DNA of 64,000 nucleotides. It comes from Amycolatopsis sulphurea (GTDB lineage: Bacteria; Actinomycetota; Actinomycetes; Mycobacteriales; Pseudonocardiaceae). The stretch covers positions 186,001-250,000 of the forward strand of contig NZ_PDJK01000002.1 in the NCBI RefSeq assembly GCF_002564045.1, in the 5' to 3' direction. The notes under the pieces are model-generated. The model saw only the letters and a program-made list of their open reading frames with translations. It did not search any database and had not been told where the DNA came from. Both the position numbers and the translations under genes were made by a program. Positions 37,029 through 44,700 of the stretch are shown here, piece by piece. The number at the start of each line of letters is the position of its first letter. The first letter of the stretch is position 1.

Positions 37029-37074
37029 GCCGCGGTGTGGGGAACCAATCCCGCAGGGTTCCCCACACCGCGGC
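37029..37074. terminator. argG terminator, 18-bp stem, first of three related hairpins
   Basis: The stem CGCGGTGTGGGGAACC / GGTTCCCCACACCGCG (extendable by two pairs) with a 10-base loop starts 17 bases after the argG stop. Diverged copies of the same hairpin follow at 37108-37138 and 37178-37211, linked by GCACGGCTGCAGTG-type spacers. The series looks like a duplicated terminator. From 37212 to 37530 only a weak 60-codon frame on the minus strand is seen, which I do not call. Confidence 0.75.
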
Positions 37075-37530
37075 ACGACACCGCGACAGCACGACGGCAC
37101 GGCTGCAGTGCGGAACCGATCCCGCAAGGTTCCCTCACCGCGGCACGGCAGCACCACCACGGCACGGCACCGCTGCAGTGCGGGGAACCGATCCGCAGGG
37201 TCCCCCGCACCACGGCACGGTACTGCTCATCTCGGCACAGGTCACCGCTGAACAACCCACCGCCCTACGACGCCAGGTTCACCCAGATACAGCGTCAGTT
37301 CAACGCGCTACCGACCGGCCGGGCACGATCACGGTGTCCGCGAGTTCCGCCGGCCCGTACGGTGGAGGCAGGGTGAACGCGCCAGCGTCGATTTCCGTTG
37401 CCGGGCCACAGATCCGCGCCACGTAGGCGAGTGCGCCGGGCGCCTCGATCGGGGCCAGATCGAACGGGACCTCCTCCACCACAAGTACTCAGTGGACAGT
37501 CAACGGCACGACCGACCCGCGGAAACGCCG

Positions 37531-37956
37531 TCAGGAACCGGCCCGTTCGCAGTCCTCGCACAGGCCCCACCAGGTCACCTCGGCCTGGTCGACCCGGAAC
37601 CCGGGGACCTCGCCCGGGTGGAGACAGGGGCTGCTGCCGACCGCGCACGGCACGTCGCGGATCCGGCCGCAGCCGCGGCAGACGAGGTGGTGGTGGTTGT
37701 CGTGGGTCTCCAGTTCGAACCGCGCGGGCGAGCCGGCGGGCTCCAGCGGGCGCAGCAGCCGGGCGCCGACGAGGTCGTCGAGTACGTTGTAGAGGCCTTG
37801 CCGGGACAACCCGCCGAGGGCGTCTTCGGCCTGCAGGGCGGTGGCGATCTCCGCGGCGGTGACGTGCGGGGTGTGCGCGACGGCGGCCAGGACCGCCCGG
37901 CGCTGGGGAGTGTTCCGTAGTCCCTTCTCCCGCAGCCGGGCCGCCACCTCGTCCAT
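37531..37956 (-). CDS. Fur-family regulator (FurA/PerR-like)
   Basis: A 141-residue metal-dependent repressor. The winged HTH is LRNTPQRRAVLAAVAHTPHV ... GGLSRQGLYNVLDDL. The dimerisation domain has the metal-binding cluster HDNHHHLVCRGCGRIRDVPC and a C-terminal CEDC pair. GLSRQGLYNVLDDL resembles mycobacterial and Streptomyces FurA, which represses itself and a catalase-peroxidase, but no katG adjoins here. It is divergent from a second Fur-type gene across 117 bp of repeated TTGAC motifs. Confidence 0.87.
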   Translation of the reverse strand: MDEVAARLREKGLRNTPQRRAVLAAVAHTPHVTAAEIATALQAEDALGGLSRQGLYNVLDDLVGARLLRPLEPAGSPARFELETHDNHHHLVCRGCGRIRDVPCAVGSSPCLHPGEVPGFRVDQAEVTWWGLCEDCERAGS

Positions 37957-37977
37957 AGCCGGATCGTACCTCCAGAG

Positions 37978-38051
37978 TTGACCGGATCCATTCTGAAGTG
38001 CACCGGTTCACAGAACCAGACTTGACCTTGTCCTAAAATTGACTGGATCAA
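37978..38051. promoter_or_regulatory. Shared Fur-type operator region with TTGAC repeats
   Basis: TTGACCGGATCCA (37978), TTGACCTTGTCC (38022) and TTGACTGGATCAA (38039) are direct repeats within the 117-bp gap of the two divergent Fur genes. The last includes an AT-rich stretch (CCTAAAATTGAC). They may be both -35 elements and Fur-protein binding sites giving cross- or autoregulation. Confidence 0.45.
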
Positions 38052-38073
38052 ATCTCAGCGCTAGAAAGGAAGC

Positions 38074-38460
38074 GTGCCCACCACCACCGCACCCCTCGAC
38101 TCCGGCGCCCAGCTGCGGCGTGCCGGCCTGCGCGTGACCACCGTCCGGCAGGCCGTACTGGAGACCCTCGCCAAGCATCCGCATTGCACCGTGGCCGAAT
38201 TGCTGCCCCAAGTCCGCCACCGGCTGCCCATGGTCTCGACCCGCGCGGTGCACGACGTCCTGGCCACCGGCGTCACCGCCGGGCTCGTCCGGCGGTTCGA
38301 CCACGTCGGCATCGCCCAGCGCTACGAATCGGCCGCGCTCACCCATCCGCACCTGCTGTGCCACCGATGCGGACGGCTCGAAGCGCTGCCCGGATCGGTC
38401 GACGACCCGGCCGCGGAGCCCGCCACAGGTCTCTGCGCGCACTGCGCGAAAGAGTCCTGA
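38074..38460 (+). CDS. Second Fur-family regulator
   Basis: 128 residues. Winged HTH RRAGLRVTTVRQAVLETLAK ... PMVSTRAVHDVLATG; dimerisation domain with THPHLLCHRCGRLEAL and a final CAHC. It keeps the two CxxC pairs but the histidine-rich cluster of its divergent neighbour is reduced, so its metal or redox response may differ. AAAGGA 3 bases before a GTG sets the start. The two genes probably arose by duplication or work as a pair. Target genes are not adjacent. Confidence 0.85.
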   Translation: MPTTTAPLDSGAQLRRAGLRVTTVRQAVLETLAKHPHCTVAELLPQVRHRLPMVSTRAVHDVLATGVTAGLVRRFDHVGIAQRYESAALTHPHLLCHRCGRLEALPGSVDDPAAEPATGLCAHCAKES

Positions 38461-38485
38461 CCAGGGTTTTTACCTCTGAGGTAAT

Positions 38486-38506
38486 GTACATACAGACAGA
38501 ATGTAC
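38486..38506. promoter_or_regulatory. TetR-type operator GTACAT-N9-ATGTAC
   Basis: A 21-bp palindrome 13 bases before the hydrolase start overlaps a TAATGT hexamer (38482-38487) that can serve as -10. The hydrolase is followed by a TetR gene on the same strand, making this the obvious autoregulatory operator of the pair. Confidence 0.6.
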
Positions 38507-38519
38507 GTAGCCTTCGGGC

Positions 38520-39386
38520 ATGACACCGCACGATGAACTCGGCCCGGCCCGGCAGGTCCGGCTGCCCCAGGGCGAGCTGCGCTACTTCGACCGCGGCACC
38601 GGCGCTCCGGTGGTGTTCGTGCACGGCGTACTGACCAGCGCCCTGCTCTGGCGGAAGGTCGTGCCTGCCGTGGCCGAGGCCGGATTCCGTTGCCTGGCAC
38701 CGGATCTGCCGTTCGGCGCGCATCGGGTGGCGATGCGCGCGGACGCGGATCTGAGCGCCCCCGGCGCGGCGACCCTGTTCGGCGATTTCCTCGACGCGCT
38801 GGACCTGCGAGACGTCACCCTGGTCGCCAACGACACCGGCGGCGCGATCACCCAGCTGTTGCTCGCCCGGTACCCGGAGCGAGTCGGGCGAGTGGTGCTG
38901 ACCCCGTCGGACAGCTTCGAGTACTTCTTCCCGCCGGTCTTCAAACCGCTGCCGGTGCTCGCCCGCGTCCCCGGTTCGATGGCGGTACTCGGGCAACTCC
39001 TGCGATTCAAGGCGCTCTACCCACTGCCGTTCGTGTTCGGCTGGGTCACGAAGCGGCCGATCCCGGACGACATCGCCCGGGAGTACCTGACGCCGCTGCG
39101 CACCTCAGCCGGCGTGCGACGGGATCTGCGCAAGCTGCTGCGTTCGGTGCACCCGCGGCACACGCTGGCCGCCGCGGAACGGTTGCGGACGTTCGACCGG
39201 CCGGTCCTGCTCGTGTGGCCGCCCGAGGAGAAGCTGTTCCCGATCAGCCTCGCGCACCGGCTGGCGGAGCTGTTGCCGCACGCGGAACTCGTGGAAGTCC
39301 CGGATTCCTACACCTTCGTCCCGGAAGACCAGCCGGACGTCCTCGCCGGGCACATCAAGCGCTTCGCGGCCGCCATGGCAGATTAG
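38520..39386 (+). CDS. Alpha/beta hydrolase with Asp-type nucleophile elbow
   Basis: A 288-residue alpha/beta-fold protein. The oxyanion region is VVFVHGVLTSALLWRKV. The nucleophile elbow is VANDTGGA, with Asp where esterases have Ser, as in haloalkane dehalogenases and epoxide hydrolases. The position where a catalytic His is expected (GHF..ED) reads DSYTFVPEDQP, so the His seems absent. Its activity is therefore doubtful or unusual. It lies 4 bases from a TetR gene and behind a palindromic operator, typical of a xenobiotic- or lipid-responsive unit. Confidence 0.8.
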   Translation: MTPHDELGPARQVRLPQGELRYFDRGTGAPVVFVHGVLTSALLWRKVVPAVAEAGFRCLAPDLPFGAHRVAMRADADLSAPGAATLFGDFLDALDLRDVTLVANDTGGAITQLLLARYPERVGRVVLTPSDSFEYFFPPVFKPLPVLARVPGSMAVLGQLLRFKALYPLPFVFGWVTKRPIPDDIAREYLTPLRTSAGVRRDLRKLLRSVHPRHTLAAAERLRTFDRPVLLVWPPEEKLFPISLAHRLAELLPHAELVEVPDSYTFVPEDQPDVLAGHIKRFAAAMAD

Positions 39387-39390
39387 GCAG

Positions 39391-39984
39391 GTGCGACGTA
39401 CCCAGCAGGAACGCTCCAACAGCACGCGAGCAGCGTTGATCAAGGCAGCCCGCGAACTGTTCGGCACCCGCGGGTACCACGACGTGCCCACCGAGGAGAT
39501 CACCCGTACCGCCGGCGTCACCCGCGGCGCGCTCTACCACCACTTCAGCGACAAGCAGGGCCTGTTCCGCGCCGTGGTGGTGGAGGTGGAACGCGAACTG
39601 ACCGCCGAGGTGGCCGCCTCGATGACCGGCCAAGACGACCTCCTCGGCGGGCTCGTCGTCGCGTTGAACGTGTTCCTGGACGCCTGCTTGCGGAAAGAGG
39701 TCCAGCGCATTTCCCTGACCGACGCCCCCGCGGTGCTGGGCTGGGCGGCCTTCCGCGAACTCGAAGCCGAGTACGGCCTCGGCATGCTGATGGAAACGCT
39801 CACACGGGCGCGGGAAGCCGGGCTCCTCGCCGACGTCCCGGTGCACGCGCTGGCCCAGCTCGTGCTGAGCGCGGTGATGGAGGCCGCCCGGATGATCGCC
39901 GAGGCCGCCGATCCGGACCAGGTCCGCGCGGACACCCAGCAGGTACTGGCGAACTGGCTGGGCGCGCTGATCCAGACCGGCTGA
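39391..39984 (+). CDS. TetR/AcrR family repressor
   Basis: 197 residues. The N-terminal HTH is canonical (TRAALIKAARELFGTRGYHD, VPTEEITRTAGVTRGALYHH, FSDKQGLFRAV). The C-terminal ligand domain is helical and of average length. A GTG start follows the upstream stop by 4 bases; GGCAGG upstream is a weak ribosome-binding site. It probably represses its own operon through the palindrome at 38486-38506. Ligand unknown. Confidence 0.87.
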   Translation: MRRTQQERSNSTRAALIKAARELFGTRGYHDVPTEEITRTAGVTRGALYHHFSDKQGLFRAVVVEVERELTAEVAASMTGQDDLLGGLVVALNVFLDACLRKEVQRISLTDAPAVLGWAAFRELEAEYGLGMLMETLTRAREAGLLADVPVHALAQLVLSAVMEAARMIAEAADPDQVRADTQQVLANWLGALIQTG

Positions 39985-40027
39985 GCTCGGCCCCCTGGAA
40001 GAGAGGGTCACTCTGCGTGCCCGACTC

Positions 40028-40065
40028 TTGACGGAAATAACCCAACCCGAGTATGGTCCAGACCA
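40028..40065 (+). promoter_or_regulatory. LPMO promoter with DasR-type site on the -10
   Basis: TTGACG, an 18-base spacer and TATGGT form a promoter. TGGTCCAGACCA (40054-40065), a perfect 12-bp palindrome, overlaps the -10. It matches the dre/chitinase-box consensus TGGTCTAGACCA bound by DasR, the N-acetylglucosamine-responsive GntR repressor of Streptomyces. The distance to the LPMO ATG is 126 bases. Confidence 0.7.
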
Positions 40066-40191
40066 CATTCTCCCCCCTCTCCCCCCTCTCCGCCCGCGCG
40101 TCCCCCTGCCGCGGCGGCCGGTCGTGCCTTGCGCACGGTCTCCCGCGCCTCCCCGGCGTCGAAGCGGGCCCGGCTGTCGAAGGAGCCGAAA

Positions 40192-40710
40192 ATGTCCCGT
40201 AAACGCACCCTTCTCACCGCGCTGGCCGGTACCGCACTCGCTCCGGTGCTGGTGCTGGCCGGTCCGGCCGCGATCGCCAGCGCGCATGGCTACGTGGACT
40301 CCCCGCCGAGCAGGCAGGCGCAATGCGCTAAGGGCATCGTGCCCTGCGGGAACGTCAAGTACGAACCGCAGAGCGTGGAAGGCCCGAAGGGGCTGCGTTC
40401 CTGCAACGGCGGGGTCGGCCGGTTCGGCGAGCTGAACGACGACGGCAAGGGCTGGCGGGCCACCCGAGTGGGCCGCACGGTGACCTTCACCTGGAAATTC
40501 ACCGCCCGCCACCGCACCATCAACTACGAGTACTTCATCGGCAACCAGCGTGTCGCCGCCTTCGGCGCGGGTGGCCAGGCCCCGCCGGAAACCCTGACGC
40601 ACCAAGTGAATCTCGGCAATCACACCGGTCGGCAGAAGGTGCTCGCGGTGTGGAACATCGCGGACACCGGCAACGCCTTCTACGCCTGCATCGACCTGCA
40701 GGTGGGCTGA
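40192..40710 (+). CDS. Secreted lytic polysaccharide monooxygenase (AA10), chitin-type
   Basis: A copper enzyme that oxidatively cleaves crystalline chitin or cellulose outside the cell. 172 residues: a Sec signal peptide ending SA, then mature His1 in HGYVDSPPSRQAQC, which with a second His (TARHRTINYEYF) makes the copper histidine brace. GLRSCNGG, AVWNIADTGNAFYACIDLQV and four cysteines fit a small single-domain AA10. HGYV-SPxSR is the chitin-active signature. AAGGAG precedes the ATG. A DasR-like site on the promoter supports a chitin role. Confidence 0.9.
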   Translation: MSRKRTLLTALAGTALAPVLVLAGPAAIASAHGYVDSPPSRQAQCAKGIVPCGNVKYEPQSVEGPKGLRSCNGGVGRFGELNDDGKGWRATRVGRTVTFTWKFTARHRTINYEYFIGNQRVAAFGAGGQAPPETLTHQVNLGNHTGRQKVLAVWNIADTGNAFYACIDLQVG

Positions 40711-40760
40711 CGCCCGGCCCGGCGCTCCGGGGGGAAGGTAACGGGGCGCCGGGCCACCGC

Positions 40761-41012
40761 TCAGCGGGCGCCCTGATAAGCGCTGCCGCGGCCGCAGAGG
40801 AACCACCCCAGCGGGCCGAGGAACGGCGCGAAAAAGATCACGAGGATCAGCAGCAGCTTCAGCCCGCCGCCGAGCACGCTCACGAGCGCGCCGATGAACA
40901 TCCCCGCCGGCAGGATCAGCACCGCGGCCAGCAGTGTGACCAGCCCGGCGGAAAGGCCGAAGGCCAGGGCCGACTCGGCGCTCGTGGACGAGTTCAGTGC
41001 GGCGAGGGTCAT
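40761..41012 (-). CDS. Small two-helix membrane protein
   Basis: 83 residues with two hydrophobic segments (GLVTLLAAVLILPAGMFIGA and LLLILVIFFAPFLGPLGWFL) and a short polar start MTLAALNSSTSAES. The second segment, ending LGPLGWFLCGRG, resembles the PLDc_N/cardiolipin-synthase N-terminal helix found in many small actinobacterial proteins. Function unknown. It is convergent with the LPMO gene. Confidence 0.6.
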   Translation of the reverse strand: MTLAALNSSTSAESALAFGLSAGLVTLLAAVLILPAGMFIGALVSVLGGGLKLLLILVIFFAPFLGPLGWFLCGRGSAYQGAR

Positions 41013-41254
41013 CGGGCGCGCTCCAGGGTCGGTACGGAGTCCACATCGGACTCTTCGGCCGATGCCGAGGAGTATGCCGGGACGGCCGGGGCCACCGGAT
41101 CCCCTGCTCGGCCATTCCCGGCTTAAACCGAAAGTCGTATCGGGCACGGCGGGGACCGGTCCCGGACCGGATGGCTAGCGTCCGCGCCAGGCGCGTTCTC
41201 CGGCGCGGACGGCCCGCGCCTGCACTCCGTGTTCCAGCCGACAAAGGGGAAACC

Positions 41255-42085
41255 GTGAAGGCTCCGATCCTGCTCGGCGCGGCGATGCTGGCCGTGCCGT
41301 TCGTCACGACCGCACCATTCACCACAAGCCCGTCCTGCAGTCAGAGCGCGCTCCCCCAGGGCGTGGTTTGCGCGGCGGGCCGGTTGAAGATCACCAAGGG
41401 CGGCACGCCGGGCTGGCCGTTGACCTATGCGGGACAAGGCCGCCAGGTAAACGGGATCGACGTGGAAGCGGACAACGTCGTCGTCGACGGTTACACAATG
41501 GACGGTCCGAAGGCGCCGGGTATCGAGATCCACGGCAGCAACGTGACCGTGCGGAACACCACGATCAAGGCACCCAAAGGCGGCGACGGCGACGGTATCC
41601 GCTTCTTCGGCGACAACATCGGGATCCTGCACAACACCATCAGCGACACCGACAACAGCACCGGCGCGCACGCCGACTGCATGCAGACCTTCGCGACCGA
41701 CGACGAGGACGTCGCGAGCAGGAACGTCGACATCGAGAACAACCGCTGCGAGCGGATCGACAACATGTGCCTGATGGCCGAAAGCCCGAACTCCGAAGCG
41801 GGTGACGGCAACGGCGAGGGCGTTTCGGAGGACTGGACGTTCAAAGGCAACTATTGCGAGACCAAGCAGGCCTCCCAGGCCGTGATGATCGACGACGTGC
41901 AGAACCTCTCCCTGGAGGGCAACACCTGGGCGGCCGGGCCGGACCACGCGATCGGCCTGCAGAACAAGTCCACCGGCGCGCACGTCAAGGACAACGAGCT
42001 CGATCCGTCCATCAAGTGCGAGGTCGGTATCGACAAGTCTGCACGCAAGGGTTACCAGGGGCCGGAGCCGAAGTGCGAACCGTGA
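41255..42085 (+). CDS. Secreted right-handed beta-helix protein
   Basis: 276 residues with a signal peptide (MKAPILLGAAMLAVPFVTTA). The repeated strand pattern fits a pectate-lyase-like parallel beta-helix: VNGIDVEADNVVVDGYTMDG, IEIHGSNVTVRNTTIKA, IGILHNTISDTDNSTGA, VDIENNRCERIDN. Six cysteines could stabilise it. No catalytic set is identifiable, and many such proteins are polysaccharide lyases or binding proteins. A GTG start is preceded by AAAGGGGAAAC. It ends just before an ABC-transporter remnant. Confidence 0.75.
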   Translation: MKAPILLGAAMLAVPFVTTAPFTTSPSCSQSALPQGVVCAAGRLKITKGGTPGWPLTYAGQGRQVNGIDVEADNVVVDGYTMDGPKAPGIEIHGSNVTVRNTTIKAPKGGDGDGIRFFGDNIGILHNTISDTDNSTGAHADCMQTFATDDEDVASRNVDIENNRCERIDNMCLMAESPNSEAGDGNGEGVSEDWTFKGNYCETKQASQAVMIDDVQNLSLEGNTWAAGPDHAIGLQNKSTGAHVKDNELDPSIKCEVGIDKSARKGYQGPEPKCEP

Positions 42086-42111
42086 TCGTCGCGCCAGGTC
42101 ATGCGCTGCGG

Positions 42112-42995
42112 GCGGCGCGCTCGCGGCGATCGACCTGATCGGCCTCGACGGGTTCGAATCCGCTTACCCGCGGGAGCTTTCCGGCGGCAACGCGTCGGGT
42201 TAGCCCGCGCGCTGGTGCTGGAGCCCGATCTGCTGATGGACGAGCCGTTCTCCGCGCTCGACGTGCTCACCGCGGAGAACCCGCGCGGCGAGCTGATGCG
42301 GCTGCGGACCGGGAAATGGTTCTCCACCAAGGGAATCTGCCTGGTCACGCACAACCTCGAGGAGGCCGTACAGCTCGCCGACCGGGTGCTGGTGCTCGGC
42401 TCCGGACCGGGCAGGCTGTGCGCCGAGGTCACCGTGGACCTGTCCCGGCCGCGCGAGCGCACGTCGCCGGGCTTCGCCGCGCTCGTCGACCGGCTCTACG
42501 ACCTGCTCACCGGCCGCCGGGGAACCCGCCCCGGACGAGGCGACCCCGACTGCGCGGCCGCTGCCCGCCGCCTCGGTCGGCGGGCCGGCCGGGCTGGTGC
42601 ACGCCAGGGGCGGGCGAGCGGATCTGCCCGAGCCGGTCGCGGACATCGGCTTCGAGATCGACGACCTGCTCCCGCTCGTGGACGCCGCAGCCCTGCTGTT
42701 CGTGGCCGGGGGCGGACCTGCACCTGACCCCGGTCGGGGAGCAGGTCACCACCGCGGACATCCAGCGCAGCAAGGCCGTCTTCGCCGCGCAGGCTCGGGA
42801 ACGCGCGCACCATCTGCCGGGCACTCGCGGCCGGCGCGCACGGCCCCCTGCGCGCCGGGTTCTTCCCCGACCTGCTGCGCCGGGGCTTCTCCGCCGACGA
42901 CGCCCAGCAGCAGCTGGACACCGCGATCGGCTGGGGCCGCTACGGTGAGCTGTCGACGCAGGGGGCCGCTGACCCTCGATCCGGCGAACGCTTGA
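42112..42995 (+). pseudogene. Nitrate/sulfonate-type ABC transporter ATPase remnant
   Basis: Five successive pieces in shifting frames rebuild the C-terminal two-thirds of a NitT/TauT-type ATPase with its AAA-associated domain: IDLIGLDGFESAYPRELSGG; RVGLARALVLEPDLLMDEPF and VTHNLEEAVQLADRV; LPEPVADIGFEIDDLLPL; DLHLTPVGEQVTTADIQRSK; GPLRAGFFPDLLRRGFSADD. Walker A and everything before it are missing. At least three frameshifts lie within. No permease or binding-protein gene remains nearby. A MerR-type operator begins at the final stop. Confidence 0.8.
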
Positions 42996-43016
42996 CCTTG
43001 ACACCGTGCGAAGGTC
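42994..43016 (+). promoter_or_regulatory. MerR-type operator GACCTT-N11-AAGGTC
   Basis: A perfect 6-bp dyad with an 11-base centre lies 26 bases before the HEAT-protein start and contains TTGACA (42998-43003) as -35. MerR activators bind such dyads between -35 and -10 elements with long spacers. The MerR-HEAT gene is the second gene of this unit, which implies autoregulation. Confidence 0.65.
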
Positions 43017-43042
43017 TTCACTGGGTCCCGGAGGTGCTCGAC

Positions 43043-43708
43043 ATGAACCAGACCCAGCCCGACCGTCGTTCGCTGCGCACCGCGCTCGCGGCGGAGAACC
43101 CGTCGACCCGGCTCAAGGCGGCGCTGGCCGCAGGCACGCGGCCCGACGCCGAGCTGCTGGAGACGCTGGTGACCCGCTGCGCGGTCGAGCCGGACTTCTA
43201 CGTTCGCGACATGCTCACCTGGGCGCTCACCCGGCAACCGGCCGGGAGCACCGTGCCGCGGCTGCTCGTGGAGCTGGGGTCCGGACGTCCGCAAGCGCGC
43301 AGCCAGGCGTTGCACACGCTGTCCAAGATCGGGGACCGGAGCGCCTGGCCGTCGATCACCCAGGCGCTGCTGCGCGACGCCGACGACGAGGTCGCGCGAA
43401 GCGCGTGGCGTGCCGCGGTCGTGCTCGTGCCGGAGGAGGAAAAGGCAGCGCTGGCAACGGAATTGGCCGCACAGCTCGGCCGCGGCGACCGTGCCGTGCA
43501 GCTGAGCCTCAGCCGGGCGCTCGTCGCGCTCGGCGAGGTGGCCGAACCGGCCCTGCGGGCCGCGCCGGCCGATGCCGGCCCCGGGGTGGCCGCCCACGCC
43601 CGGGCCACGGAGCTGCTCCTGCGTGACCCGGACGCCGGGTTCGACCAAGCGCTCGACGAGGCGAAGCGGATCGTCGCACTCGGCCCGGAACGGGCGGCGA
43701 CATGCTGA
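43043..43708 (+). CDS. HEAT-repeat protein, partner of the MerR-HEAT regulator
   Basis: 221 residues, almost entirely alpha-helical repeats (RLKAALAAGTRPDAELLETL, YVRDMLTWALTRQPAG, ARSQALHTLSKIGDRSAWPS, DDEVARSAWRAAVVLVPEEE). These are HEAT/PBS-lyase-like. GGAGGTG precedes the ATG. It overlaps the next gene by 7 bases, so the two are translationally coupled. Because the next gene is a MerR DNA-binding domain fused to its own HEAT repeats, this protein is a likely interaction partner or antagonist. No enzyme motif is seen. Confidence 0.75.
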   Translation: MNQTQPDRRSLRTALAAENPSTRLKAALAAGTRPDAELLETLVTRCAVEPDFYVRDMLTWALTRQPAGSTVPRLLVELGSGRPQARSQALHTLSKIGDRSAWPSITQALLRDADDEVARSAWRAAVVLVPEEEKAALATELAAQLGRGDRAVQLSLSRALVALGEVAEPALRAAPADAGPGVAAHARATELLLRDPDAGFDQALDEAKRIVALGPERAATC

Positions 43709-44700
43709 TCGGTGAGGTGGCGCGCCGCTCGGGGGTGAGTACCCGGATGCTCCGGCACTACGACTCCCTCGGGCTGGTGCGCCCGACGGGGCGGACGGTC
43801 TGCGGCTACCGCGAGTACTCCACCGAGGACATCCGCCGGATCTTCCACGTGGAGAGCCTGCGCTCGCTCGGGCTTTCGCTGCGGCAGATCGGCCGGGCGC
43901 TGGCCGATCCGGCGTTCACGCCCGCCGCGCTGGTCGGCGATCTCATCCGGCGGACCGAAGACCGGCTGCGGCAGGAACAGGAACTGCTCGACCGGCTGCG
44001 TGCGGTGGACGCTTCGGCGCCGGCGGGCTGGCAGGAGGTGCTGCGCATAGTGGCGTTGCTGCGCGGGCTCGGTTCGCCGAGCGCCGCGCAGCGGCAGCAG
44101 GCCGTGCTGGCCCCGGACGAGGAGACCCCGGTGCCCGCCGAACTGCTGGCCGAGGCGATCCTCGCGGAGTCCGATCCGAACGTCGCCGGCGCACTGCGGT
44201 GGGCCCTTGCCCGCGCGGGCGGCGACGGGGTGGCGAGCGTTTCCTCCGGCGTACGCTCGCCGAACCCCGCCGTCCGGGAACGCGCCGTACGCGCGATCGC
44301 CGAGCTGCCCGGCACCGAAGCGACCGAAGTGCTCGCATGTGCGCTCGAAGACCCGGAACCGGCTGTACGCAGGCATGCCGCGCTGGCCGCGGGGACGCGT
44401 GGCGTGACCGCGGCGGTGCCGGTCCTCGTCGGGATGGTCGTCGACGGCACCAGCGACGTCGAAGCCGCCGAGGTCCTGGGCACCCTGGCGCTGGCCCCGG
44501 AGTGCGCGGAGCAGATCACGGAGGCGCTGAGCGCGGAACTCGCCACGCCCGCGGCAAGTTCCGCGGTCCGTATCCGGCTGACCCAGGCACTCGCCGAGCT
44601 ACCCGAGGCACTCGCGCGCGACCTGCTGCGACCGCTGACGCAGGACGCCGAAAGGCCCGTCGCCCTGCTCGCCTCAGCCCTGCTGGAGCGGCCCGGCTGA
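43702..44700 (+). CDS. MerR-family regulator fused to HEAT repeats
   Basis: 332 residues. An N-terminal MerR winged helix (MLIGEVARRSGVSTRMLRHY, YREYSTEDIRRIFHVE) is followed by a dimerisation helix (~80-105). In place of a small effector domain there are ~200 residues of HEAT-like repeats (NPAVRERAVRAIAELPGTEA, EPAVRRHAALAAGTRGVTAA). No cysteines or B12/drug-binding site are visible, so a protein or peptide signal is more likely than a small molecule. It is coupled to the HEAT protein before it. The last 27 bases overlap the opposing membrane-protein gene. Confidence 0.85.
   Translation: MLIGEVARRSGVSTRMLRHYDSLGLVRPTGRTVCGYREYSTEDIRRIFHVESLRSLGLSLRQIGRALADPAFTPAALVGDLIRRTEDRLRQEQELLDRLRAVDASAPAGWQEVLRIVALLRGLGSPSAAQRQQAVLAPDEETPVPAELLAEAILAESDPNVAGALRWALARAGGDGVASVSSGVRSPNPAVRERAVRAIAELPGTEATEVLACALEDPEPAVRRHAALAAGTRGVTAAVPVLVGMVVDGTSDVEAAEVLGTLALAPECAEQITEALSAELATPAASSAVRIRLTQALAELPEALARDLLRPLTQDAERPVALLASALLERPG

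Noticed and set aside
37300..37482. 60-codon minus-strand frame between argG and the Fur gene
   Set aside because: No ribosome-binding site before its GTG, no recognisable family, and it directly follows a hairpin series; not strong enough to call.
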